Below are positions 10,101-19,257 of a stretch of 22,197 nucleotides of DNA, piece after piece. This stretch comes from Smittium mucronatum (taxonomy: Eukaryota; Kickxellomycota; Harpellomycetes; Harpellales; Legeriomycetaceae), in NCBI GenBank assembly GCA_001953115.1, contig LSSL01000333.1:1-22197 (forward strand). Reading direction: 5' to 3'. The position numbers were made by a program, and so were the translations under genes. How positions within the stretch are numbered: the first letter of the stretch is position 1; every line of letters begins with the position of its first letter. Under the pieces are notes generated by a model. It did no database searches. It worked only from the letters and a program-made list of their open reading frames with translations, and was not told the DNA's origin.

Positions 10101-13100
10101 ACTATAGTAGATCCTTAAGTCAAAGCAATTTGCTTATGATTTAATTATAAATATTTTTTACTTATATCAGATATTTAACCTTTTAGTCTTCATTTTAATT
10201 GCAATGATTTTTAAATTTATTTTAATAGATTTAAAGCAAATAAATATTTTTTCAGATTCCAAATAGAACATCTGTAAAATAGTAAAAAAATAATGATAGG
10301 TAAATAACTATTTTTAATATTGTTTACTCGATGGGCTACTTTCTTAAATTTGGCATTACAATTTTTTTATTATAATTAAATATATCAAAGTTTTACTATT
10401 TATTTTGAAGTCAAAAGCTATAATTTATTTTCTAAATTTTTTATAAATAGAGATATTAGATATTAAGCACATAAAATAAAATTTTAATTAATTTAATAAA
10501 AATCAATGCATTTTTAATAATTTTCACAATAATCCCCCTTGAGAAAAAACATTTAAAGAAGCCTGATTTCATAACTTTATTTAAAAAGAGATATATAATA
10601 TGAAAAATGCATTTTTATTACCTAATTGTTATATTTTCATTTTTGTGTATTTATTATTATTAAATATTTAAAATACCTTAAAAGTATGAATTTCTATGTA
10701 TACAGCTTTAGTAAAAACAAGAGATTCTCGTGGATTAAAATATGAATTTTTTAAAATTATTATCAATAAAAATTTTATTTATTTAATCTATTAATATTTC
10801 AGACAAGGTCATTTTTAGGATATTAAGGCAACAAAATTATGAAATATTCTTGAATACGAATCAAGTAATTTTATAATTTTATCTATTATCATTATATTTA
10901 AAAAAGCATAAAATAAAGAAATTATTATTAATTAAACTATAAAATTTTGTCATTAATGAATCAATATTTAGAGAAATTCTATTTTTATAACTCTGAATTA
11001 AATTTTGAAGCTAATTAAAACCGTAGTATTTATATAAATAAAATAAAATAATTGATTAATTTACTTTTTTATTTAAAAATAATAAATATTTATTTAAATT
11101 GTACACTTTAAAAAAAGAATCGATAAAATTAATTAATTACGAAAGAAATATATAGTATTTTACATTTAAAGCACCAACATAAATGTTAAATTATATTCTA
11201 AATTATGTTTTAGTGGTATATTTCAAAAACAAATTTACATTATCAAAATAATATTTTAATCAATTTACTTATAACTCTTATATTTATATTATAAAATATA
11301 ATAAGTATTGTTCAAGAGATAATAGAATTTCAAAAAATATCTAGCAAAGCCAAATTTTTGCGTCATTATATTATGATATATTATTTTATAATTTATGTAT
11401 AAAAATTCAAAAAAAGATGTTCAAATTTGTTTTAGAATTATTAATACATAATAATGACATTCTTGATGTTCTGATAATAGAAAAAAAAAAAAAATATCAA
11501 AATTTCAAAGAATATTTTGCCCCAAAACTTATATATATTTCGGCGATTATTTTATATTTGATTTTTACATATACTTATTAAGATATCATAAATTAAATAT
11601 AATTATAAGCAGATAAAAAGCTTTTGAAAAATTTCGAATTTTTAAAGATTTAAAAAAAGTTATATTTCAGCTAATTAATTCTTAAATTCGGAAATATATA
11701 TAGTTTTTAAAGTATAATAATTTCTTAATATTTCATGAGTAAAACAAAATGAAATTTATTTAAACTATAAAAAAAATGAATTATAAGGATATATATAATA
11801 GCTAGATCTACTTAAATGACTAAAAAATAATAAAAGATTCTTTTGAATAAGTGTAAATAACTATTATATGGGATTAGTGAATTTTTTTTGCTGTAAAATT
11901 AAATAATTTTAACATAAGGGTTAACAGAAAGGTATAGAGCTAAGTTTGTGAAAATATACAATATAACTTAAACAGAAAAAGAAAAAGATAAAAAAATAGG
12001 TTCTATCAGTCTATGTATTGGGAATTTTAATAAATAATAAAATTATAAATGCTTAATAGAGAATACCATATAAATATATAGAATATTTTAGCTATTAGTA
12101 ACCATGGCTCTGTAAATAAATCAAGGTAAGAATGAGTAATAAACGTTATGTATTAGAAAATTTCAAAATAATATTATCGTTAAAAATAATAATTTTTTTT
12201 TTATTAAAACCATTAAATAGTCAATATCAAATTTATAGCTACATAAAAATTTTTGACCTTCGATATTATCAAATAATTAATATAACCACATTAATTTTTA
12301 AATTATTGAATAATTGATTCACGGTCTTATTTAAAGATATAAAATAAAAAAAAAGAAATATTTTTAAAATTTAATCCCAGGAAAAAATACTCGGTTTATG
12401 TTTTATATTCTATAAAATAAAAAATCACTCATTAACTCTGGCTTATTATAGCATAATATTAAATTTTTATTTTAAAATTGGGAAAAATAATAAAAATAAT
12501 ATAAATAATGAAATAGTAATATTTCGTGTAGTTAAAAATTAGAATTCATGGTTTATTGCGAACCTCTGTATCATATAATCCAGCATAGATTCTAAATACT
12601 GTTGATATTTAAAAATAAGATCACAGTATAATAAAAAATTATAGTTTTTAAAAAAGGAATCCTCTTAATCGACGAGATAAAAGTTAAAATTTAATAATAT
12701 TCTTACATATATCATAAATTTATGAATTTTTATATTTAATATTTAAAAGATTATCAAAGGTTTTAAAAAAAGATATATTTTAAACATCAAGTTAATTTTA
12801 ATGAATATATTAATAATTTAAAGTATATGTGTGAGAGTACATTTTTATTTTTAATAAACTTTAATTATCATAATCATAATATCAATATGGTATAAATTTC
12901 TAAATATGTTTTGAAAATTTGACGTTTAATTTTTTTAATATAGTATGATTCCGTGATTGTATAATTTTAGAATAAGACTAATCTTACTACAGATATTTAA
13001 TATTTTCATACCAATAATTTTATATTTTTTTTATAAAAATATTCTGAAAACTATATGTTGATTATGAATTATTTCATTAAATTTTAGTAACTCTGCATTT

Positions 13101-16100
13101 TTTATAAATATATAATCAATTAAATAAATTTAAGTAGTTAAAATATAAAAATGATATTATTCTAATCCAATAAAAAATTATGAAAAAAAAAAAATTAATA
13201 CGAATTTTATGTCACATCTGTCAGAAAATATTGATAAAGTATTTTTAAATTTGATTTATAAAGATTGCACTAAAAAAAAATAGTACTCGGATTCATTTTT
13301 ATGTTTCTGGGGATTTTTAGATTATAATTTATTATAGCAACTACAATAAAGAGAGTCATTAATTAGATAATTTTTGGTTTCTATGACTCAATTTTAAAAA
13401 AAGCTCAAATACACATCTTGATAATAAAAACTAAAAGATTTATAGATCTAAAATTAACGATTAAATTAATACCTAAAAGACCTAATTCATTTAGGATTAT
13501 GAGTTTTGTATTTGAATTAAAAAAATCACATTTCAAAAGGTTTTATAATATATATCCTTTTCAAACCGGAAATCGAAACAAAATTTTGATTAAAATTTTG
13601 CTATATAAAAAAATATATAATATTGGATAAAATTTTTTAAAACACAATACATCTCAATTTTTGGATTATTAATAATATGAAATTTATGGAAATCAGTCTT
13701 ATCAAATCCAAAATGTATTATAAATACCCAAAAATTCTATAAAAAATGAAATATAAATAAGAATTTATTTTTTGTAATCTTTTGAATAAATTTAAATTTG
13801 ATTATAAAATTTTTTTTATACAGATATTATCACATTTTCAAATTTTTCGAAAAATTATTTATCTATTTTTGAAATAATCTATTTTTCGCATCAATTTATA
13901 TTGATGTTATTTAAAATATAAATTAGCACTGTTGTGTCACTAGTTATTGGGGTTTTGAAATTAATTCTAACTTCAATATTGAAAAAATTTCAAATTCAAA
14001 GAAATTTGTTAATTTTCAACAAATAATATTGTGATAAATATTAGATTTTATTTTGAATTTGAAGCTATATAAAGCAAAAATAAATTTATGCGAAGATTCG
14101 AGAATAGATCTAGATAATTTAGTACTTATACGGAGTTTTTTTAAAACAAATTTTATTCAGTTTTTTATAAAAGCGTTTTTTTTTTGGATTATCAATCCTG
14201 AAAATAGAATTTTGATCTTATTTATATTAAAATAGCTTTTTTTTATAAAATAAAAAAAGACAAATTCCTTTATAATAAAATTATAAGTAAAAAGCCCCTA
14301 TTGGATAAAACTCTAATAATATGTAAATATGAAAAATAATAAGTATTTTCTTTAAAGTAAAAATAGATTTAGAGATAAATTTTCTTTATAGCTAAAAAAT
14401 AAAAAATATAAATATAAAACTAAAACTTAATTTTCTATTTAGCTATTAAAGAATTTTTTTTTAATTTCTTGAAATAAATATATCTATTTTTAAAATTTTA
14501 AATATACATTCACCTAATAAATATTTTTAAATGTAATTTGAAATAAAAAAAGGCGGATTTTTCGTAGGTATAATATTGAATATTGATATATAACTTAAGG
14601 TTTCTTTGTTTTTTAAAAGCTCTTTTACGTCTTAATAATAAAAACATATTTAAAAAATAAAATAAAATATATATAATTTATTATTTTTTGTTCTTTAGTA
14701 ATTATTCGTATTAATAAAATTTAAATAATAAAAAATTTTGCATTCATGTTTTAAATTTCTTATTTAATATACTAAAAAAAATGCTATTTTTGTTTATTTT
14801 AAGATTTTTAGTATATTTTATATAGCGATAAAAAAAATCTCTGTACATTTTATACTTGGAAATTATGGATTTTAATTATAAATTTCATTTTTATATCTTT
14901 CTGATACCACAATTTCTTCAAATAATTAGAATGATATTTCTACTTTTAAACTGTGTAACTATTAATATGGATATTCAGACTAAAAAATTTTTCAGTTCCT
15001 AATTTTAAATCCTGAATACACGTTTTGTAATTTTTTCGCTGATTTAGTATTTTATTAATTTAGTTTCATATAATTTATTAAAAATCATTTTTAGTTTTTT
15101 TTAAAGCATTTTTAGAAAGAAAAAGGCACTAATAGATATCTATTATGATTTTCTACTTCAATTGTATCATTTTAATAATATGTAATTGATATTTCTCTTA
15201 TATTGATACATTTAAAAAATTTCTAGAAATTTTATATTAATAGAAAAGATGTTTAAGATTATTGAAAATTCTTTTTTCTAAATATTTTAAATTTGAGTAT
15301 AAGTATCTCAGTTGTATATTTTTTATAAATAAAAATATTTTTATCATGTATGATGTATTCTTTTATTATATTATAAACATCTAATAAATTTTATTATATA
15401 AATATTATTTTAAAGTGTCTATTAAACTTATTAATTATAAAATTTCTTAAAAAATTTTGATCTAAGAATATATATTTGAAACATAAAATTAAATCAAAAT
15501 TCCAGTAAATAAATATATTCAAGTAAAAGAATGAATAAAAATAAGTTTTTAATATAATTTTTTAGATGGAAAACAATAATTTCGACACTTATTATATCTA
15601 TATTGGGATTAATTTTAATTTATGTTTGTCGTATAATTTAATAAAATTAAAGAAATTTGGCTGGAATTTATCCTAAATGGATTGATGTAAATTAATATTG
15701 ATATACAGGACTTTAAAATAAAATAATTTTTTAATAAAAAGTGTAAGATTAATTTAAATATATTAATTAAGTTAAATATTTTTTTAAAGCTTTTATTGAT
15801 ACAGTAACCCTATCGTAAAAGTTTGATGAAAAACAGTATATAATTTTCAATATTTAAAAATATCAAAATATAACTAAATTTTTATACCAGCAGACCTGAA
15901 AACTTATATGCTAATATTAATTAATATAAACTTTAATTATTGTTATTTTTTAGCTTTAAATATTGAAAATTTAATTCGAATACGGCTTAAAAAATAAATT
16001 CAAATTGCATGATTTTGTTTGAAAATACTTATATATTATATTTTTAAATTATAAAAAAATAATTATGCTCTGATGCAGAGAATATTTTTTTAAATTTTTG

Positions 16101-16198
16101 AGGTTCAAATACAAAATGAAGCATACTATTTTTTATCGATTAATTAAAAAAATATCTATAATTTTTTTTTTACAAATAAATGTACATTTTTAAAATTA
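4168..16198. other. 12 kb AT-rich desert with no supportable gene
   Basis: No gene, RNA gene or mobile element can be supported in this stretch. The longest frames (7458-7643 and 7961-8161 on the minus strand, 12132-12317 and 13418-13630 on the plus strand) match the lengths expected of random DNA of this composition. Local structure includes an all-A/T 10-bp inverted repeat (5346-5369), A14 at 11481-11494, and small G+C bumps at about 5412-5450, 10081-10118, 12087-12127 and 12656-12680. Long homopolymers and long TA runs are scarce. Confidence 0.6.
13367..13630 (+). CDS. longest non-repetitive plus-strand open frame, unrecognised
   Basis: The frame is open for 87 codons, from just after TAG (13364-13366) to TAA (13628-13630). 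It has no in-frame ATG in its first half and only a TTG at 13418 that could serve as a bacterial-type start. The stop just upstream contains an AG that could act as a splice acceptor, so an internal or terminal exon is conceivable. The peptide is basic (KLIPKRPNSFRIMSFVFELK, then FQTGNRNK) with no family motif I can name. G+C is close to background. I estimate a fraction of one such frame by chance in the window, so the support is weak. Confidence 0.1.
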   Translation: MIFGFYDSILKKAQIHILIIKTKRFIDLKLTIKLIPKRPNSFRIMSFVFELKKSHFKRFYNIYPFQTGNRNKILIKILLYKKIYNIG

Positions 16199-16334
16199 TT
16201 ATTCGTAGAATTTTAAGATCGGATTGAGGTCCTCTTTCTTTCTGACTGCCAGTATATCAATTAAAATAAAATCATTATTTGGAATAAAAAAAATCAATGA
16301 TCTAACTAGAGAAAACAAAATAATATAAAATTGT

Positions 16335-16499
16335 ATGAAATTTTTTGATAAATATGACGATAATGAGCCTGGTAGTATGCAAAAATTAACTCCCTATTAT
16401 GAGGAAGTGCGTAGCATCAAAAGTGGAAATCAGCATTTTTTTCAAGCGTTTAAAAATAAAAGACTTATAAAGATTTTTAGGAAGGTTATATTTTATTAA
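16335..16499 (+). CDS. 54-residue coding-like frame, unrecognised
   Basis: ATG at 16335 opens 54 codons ending at TAA 16497-16499. The first 38 codons are about 33% G+C, more than twice the background, and use a broad amino-acid set. They begin MKFFDKYDDNEPGSM and continue through LTPYYEEVRSIKSGNQHFF. G+C is highest in first codon positions (19 of 55, against 12 and 14). The last 16 codons turn basic (KNKRLIKIFRK). The same frame is also open from 16206 to 16325, with one TAA (16326-16328) just before the ATG, so this may be the 3' part of a disrupted or intron-bearing gene. I do not recognise the family. A 54-codon frame alone is not significant; the composition is the argument. Confidence 0.25.
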   Translation: MKFFDKYDDNEPGSMQKLTPYYEEVRSIKSGNQHFFQAFKNKRLIKIFRKVIFY

Positions 16500-16779
16500 T
16501 TATTTTTCTTTTTTATAAATAATAGCATTTAAAAAAAAATTGATGAAGAATGAAATAAGAATAGAATCAAAAAATATAGTTTACCTATAAATTTTTAAAG
16601 ACCATAATTTATTATATTTATTAATTTACATTTAATTTATTTTGAATTTGGCTCAATTTCATTCTTTTGATTAAAATTTAACGAAAAAAAAAAGTTTTGT
16701 CGATAATTAAAATATTCTACACATTAGATTTAATACCCCAATGAACAGGAAACAATATAAAAAGATTTATAAGTACATG

Positions 16780-16900
16780 TGTTGCAGTGATTACTTCTGT
16801 TATACAGGAATTATGCTATTTGTATAAATAGGGGACTTAGATGAATATTTCCCTGTATTCCGCTCTTGCTGAATAATATTCTGTATCTATTGTTGCTTTT
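16780..16900 (+). promoter_or_regulatory. TATA-box block resembling the U3/R part of an LTR
   Basis: A block beginning TGTTGCAGTGATTACTTCTG (16780) carries TATAAATA at 16823-16830 followed by GGGGAC. About 22 bp further comes CCCTGTATTCCGCTC and a T-rich tract. ATACAGG (16802-16808) and CCTGTAT (16852-16858) form an inverted repeat around the TATA box. An initial TGT, a TATA box 40-50 bp in, a GC-bearing initiator region and a following T-rich tract match the general plan of a Ty1/copia-type LTR or a polymerase II promoter. I found no second LTR copy, no certain CA end, no target duplication and no retroelement protein. A solo or truncated LTR is the preferred reading. Confidence 0.3.
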
Positions 16901-17506
16901 TTTACTCTTTATTAAAATCTTTTTTGAATTTTTGAATTTTTGTATTTTGTAATTTATATATATTTATTATAATTTATTGAATATTGAAGGTATATAAATA
17001 TTATTCTTATATTAAATGTAAATAAGTTAAAATAATATTCTTATTGTTATGTATTTGTTTTTGAGACTTTAAACTATATATTTTTTGGTTCAGGAATTAA
17101 AATAATCTTGCATTTTTTTTTTTTGGAATTCCTTCACGAATCTTCCTTCATATTAGTAAAATTCTTTCCTATTATTAATGTTATTAATCACAAAAAAATT
17201 CAAATTTCAGGTTGGTCGTAATTGATTTTATTTATTTTTCCATTTTTTTTCTGCTCAAAGTTTCCAAAAAATCGAGTTTTTACTTTTTCCAATTTCGCAA
17301 AACGACTTTAAAATCTCGTAAAGAATTAATTTTCTTTGTATATAACTAAATTAAATTATGAGTGTTTTCTTGTCATTAAATCTAAAACTAACCTAGGTGT
17401 AATTACTCACATTAAGGCACATATGTAATGAAAAAAAATTTAATTGCAAAAAGTAAAGTTAAAAGTTGGAATCAAATTTCAACCACACATAAGTCAAATT
17501 AAAAAA

Positions 17507-17620
17507 ATGCTTATGTCTGATCATGAAAAATTGGTGGAGAGCTCACTTTTTCAATCCACTGATAAAAAAACCAAATTCAGTAGATATAAGTCTACAGAAA
17601 AAGAAAAATCTACAAAATAA
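17507..17620 (+). CDS. 37-residue coding-like frame, unrecognised
   Basis: ATG at 17507 opens 37 codons to TAA 17618-17620. The frame is open from 17444, adding 21 upstream codons. The residues are strongly polar: MLMSDHEKLVESSLFQSTDK is followed by a Lys/Ser/Thr/Glu-rich tail ending KEKSTK. G+C is about 29%. Upstream codons include KVGIKFQPHISQIKK. The low share of Ile, Phe, Tyr and Asn sets it apart from typical random frames here. It could be the last exon or a relic of a gene. No family was recognised. Confidence 0.2.
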   Translation: MLMSDHEKLVESSLFQSTDKKTKFSRYKSTEKEKSTK

Positions 17621-17724
17621 GGGTTATATAACAGTAAGAGAACTAAATTAATTAAATTTTCATAATTTGATATCAGCTATTATAGATGATTGTATTTATA
17701 TTTAATAATAGATACATTTTTTGG

Positions 17725-17743
17725 ATAGTTAATCGTTAACTAT
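17725..17743. repeat. 8-bp inverted repeat beside the heptamer array
   Basis: ATAGTTAA (17725-17732) and TTAACTAT (17736-17743) are exact reverse complements around TCG. The arm ATAGTTAAT differs by one base from ATAGTTGAT of the array starting about 50 bp downstream. An inverted single unit, ATCAACT, lies just after the hairpin. Confidence 0.7.
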
Positions 17744-17794
17744 AAATCAACTTTATCTCTCATGATTATAAATAAATTAGTTTTATAATTTTAA

Positions 17795-18056
17795 TAGTTG
17801 ATAGTTGATAGTTGATAGTTGATAGTTGATAGTTGATAGTTGATAGTTGATAGTTGATAGTTGATAGTTGATAGTTGATAGTTGATAGTTGATAGTTGAT
17901 AGTTGATAGTTGATAGTTGATAGTTGATAGTTGATAGTTGATAGTTGATAGTTGATAGTTGATAGTTGATAGTTGATAGTTGATAGTTGATAGTTGATAG
18001 TTGATAGTTGATAGTTGATAGTTTATATTTGATAGTTGATATTTGATAGTTGATAT
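17795..18056 (+). repeat. heptanucleotide tandem array (TAGTTGA)n, about 37 copies
   Basis: From 17795 to 18023 the 7-bp unit TAGTTGA repeats without a single error (about 32.7 units). It is followed by a divergent tail, TAGTTTA, TATTTGA, TAGTTGA, TATTTGA, TAGTTGA, reaching about 18056. All variation sits at the right end, where TAGTTGA and TATTTGA alternate as a 14-bp higher-order unit. On the minus strand no frame contains a stop, so an open frame (complement of 17791-18162) encodes a repeating STINYQL peptide. This is a by-product of the repeat and I do not call it a gene. The plus strand has no C from 17762 to 18110. Short heptamer arrays of this kind occur in some cyanobacteria and in AT-rich eukaryotes, so it does not fix the lineage. 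Confidence 0.97.
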
Positions 18057-18492
18057 TTTTTAATTGTATAATATTAATTTTATTAATGGAAATAAAAAAA
18101 ATAGAGATTTCTTTGAAACTCTTAACGGAAATAAAAGTATTTGAAACTATAAGATAAATCAATCGTTTTTTAAATCAAAAATATTTTTATATCGAATCAA
18201 AATCATAATTAATTTTTTTACTAATGAATGGCTGACATATAAAAAGTGTTTGATTTTAATCAAATTAGTTTTAATTTTGTTAATTAATTTTTTTAGAAGA
18301 ATTTCTAAACCCAGAAAATCTATTTCTAAGTAAATTCAGAAACAGTCGTATTATCAATAACTAAATAGTTTAAAAATGAAATTATTAATTTATTAAGTAT
18401 TTTAAAAGGGTTTTATGTGTATATATGTAGAAGAGTAAGAACATAAAAAGATTCCATTTCTTTTACACGGACAATAAATGTTGGACAATTAG

Positions 18493-18588
18493 ATGGCAAA
18501 CTGGGATAAATTATTAATATTGATAAGAGAGGGCGCCGGTACTAAGAAAAAAAGTTCATCCTGTAAAGAGAGTACATATAGCAAATAA
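18493..18588 (+). CDS. 31-residue coding-like frame, possibly a broken gene
   Basis: ATG at 18493 opens MANWDKLLILIREGAGTKKK and continues 11 residues to TAA 18586-18588. G+C is well above background, including GAGGGCGCCGGT. The same frame continues downstream with only a TAG (18649) and a TAA (18775) up to the TAA at 18886, and that stretch includes MRGYGKNRINKSS (from 18721) and YSFESPKFPSYTLNFDKK. Three internal stops in 131 codons is far below the roughly 13 expected at background composition. Against this, G+C by codon position in this frame is not lowest at third positions, as coding DNA of an AT-rich genome should be. A pseudogene, a variant code or chance all remain open. Confidence 0.18.
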   Translation: MANWDKLLILIREGAGTKKKSSSCKESTYSK

Positions 18589-18924
18589 AGATGGTATCTA
18601 TTCTTTTTTTTCAAGTCTTTAGAATTTAAAGGCTTAAAAAAACCCCGCTAGGGAGAATTCATTTTGATATATGGAGCTTTTTCTTTTCTTTTATATATAA
18701 ATAATAGAATTTTCAAAAGAATGAGAGGGTATGGAAAAAACAGAATCAATAAATCTAGCATCACTAAGAAAATTTAAAGAAATCTACTTATTATAGTTAG
18801 TAACTTAGAATTATACTCTTTTGAATCGCCTAAATTTCCATCTTATACTTTAAATTTTGACAAGAAAAGAATAAATTTCGGTTTATAATAAACATTTTCT
18901 AACTCTATCATTTTATATCCACGT

Positions 18925-18953
18925 AAAAAAAAAAAAATATATATATATATATA
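18925..18953. repeat. A13 followed by (TA)8
   Basis: Thirteen A residues (18925-18937) run directly into eight TA dinucleotides (18938-18953). It is the longest simple dinucleotide run noticed in the window. A poly-A tract here could also mark the 3' end of a retroposed copy on the plus strand, but no matching upstream element was identified. Confidence 0.9.
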
Positions 18954-18990
18954 ACATAAAAATAAATATAAAAATTATATACATAGAAAT

Positions 18991-19257
18991 TTAAACATAA
19001 CGTTTATCATTATAAGTCAACACTTTGAATCTTAAGTTTAACAGGATGCTCAAGTAAAATTCCCAAAATATCCTTACGCCCCAGCAAGAAGACTCGGAAG
19101 AGCTTTCCGGTAAAGAAGTCCCCGATAATAAAACCGAACCCAGTATTAATAACCATATCTGATTAGCAAAAAATACAAAATATATGTTGATAATTAATAT
19201 TCGATTTTCCACAAAATATCTAGTACTTTTGTTAAAAACAAAAAAGATTAAACCCAA
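18991..19257 (-). CDS. 88-codon minus-strand frame over the GC-rich island, uncertain
   Basis: This frame starts at the complement of 19257 with MGLIFFVFNKSTRYF and passes through the GC-rich island as LLILGSVLLSGTSLPESSS, then CWGVRIFWEFYL. A hydrophobic segment followed by a Ser-rich stretch could suggest a secreted or membrane peptide. A second minus frame, complement of 19010-19156 (48 aa, from MVINTGFGFIIGDFFTGKLF to HPVKLKIQSVDL), is equally open. The plus strand also reads without stops as VKFPKYPYAPARRLGRAFR. Within the island G+C has a strong period of three (about 48/26/48% by position in the 48-aa frame). In the 88-codon frame this puts the low-G+C position third, which suits an AT-rich coding sequence. 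I recognise no family and the true frame is undecided. Confidence 0.17.
   Translation of the reverse strand: MGLIFFVFNKSTRYFVENRILIINIYFVFFANQIWLLILGSVLLSGTSLPESSSESSCWGVRIFWEFYLSILLNLRFKVLTYNDKRYV
19041..19161. other. sharp GC-rich island in AT-rich DNA
   Basis: Bases 19081-19140 contain 29 G+C of 60 (48%), while DNA 100 bp to either side is near 15%. The island contains CCTTACGCCCCAGC, AGCTTTCCGG and GTCCCCG, words absent elsewhere in the window. Its edges are abrupt. Likely explanations are a fragment of a transposable element, a recently inserted or nuclear-transferred organelle fragment, or a piece of a conserved gene. No tRNA cloverleaf could be folded from it by eye. Confidence 0.75.

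Larger units (their letters stand above)
16199..17690. other. GC-elevated block with short coding-like frames
   Basis: Across this stretch G+C rises to about 25-33% in patches, against a local background of 10-15%. It contains a T/C-rich run ending in CTGCCAG (16228-16252), two coding-like frames (16335-16499 and 17507-17620), a promoter- or LTR-like block (about 16780-16900) and a T-rich tract (16895-17330). The T/C run followed by CAG resembles a 3' splice site on the plus strand. Its complement is a polypurine run, as found next to retrotransposon LTRs. Together this suggests a decayed gene or retroelement, but no protein domain could be identified. Confidence 0.45.

Noticed and set aside
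12132..12317. 61-residue plus-strand frame starting MSNKRYVLENFK
   Set aside because: The first dozen residues look reasonable, but the rest is Ile/Leu/Phe/Tyr-rich at background G+C. A donor-like GTAAGA just upstream argues against this ATG as a simple gene start.
14053..14235. 60-residue plus-strand frame
   Set aside because: It begins at a non-ATG codon (TTG), has low G+C, and its length is within chance.
16099..16112. GAGGTTCAAATAC resembling a tRNA T-arm or polymerase III B box
   Set aside because: No acceptor, D or anticodon arms could be placed around it at tRNA spacing.
17795..18056. CRISPR array or telomeric repeat
   Set aside because: The units are 7 bp with no spacers, and the word lacks the G-run typical of telomeres.
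17791..18162. 123-residue minus-strand frame with a repeating STINYQL peptide
   Set aside because: The repeat unit has no stop in any minus-strand frame, so the open frame is forced by the heptamer array. Its non-repetitive start is ordinary AT-rich sequence.
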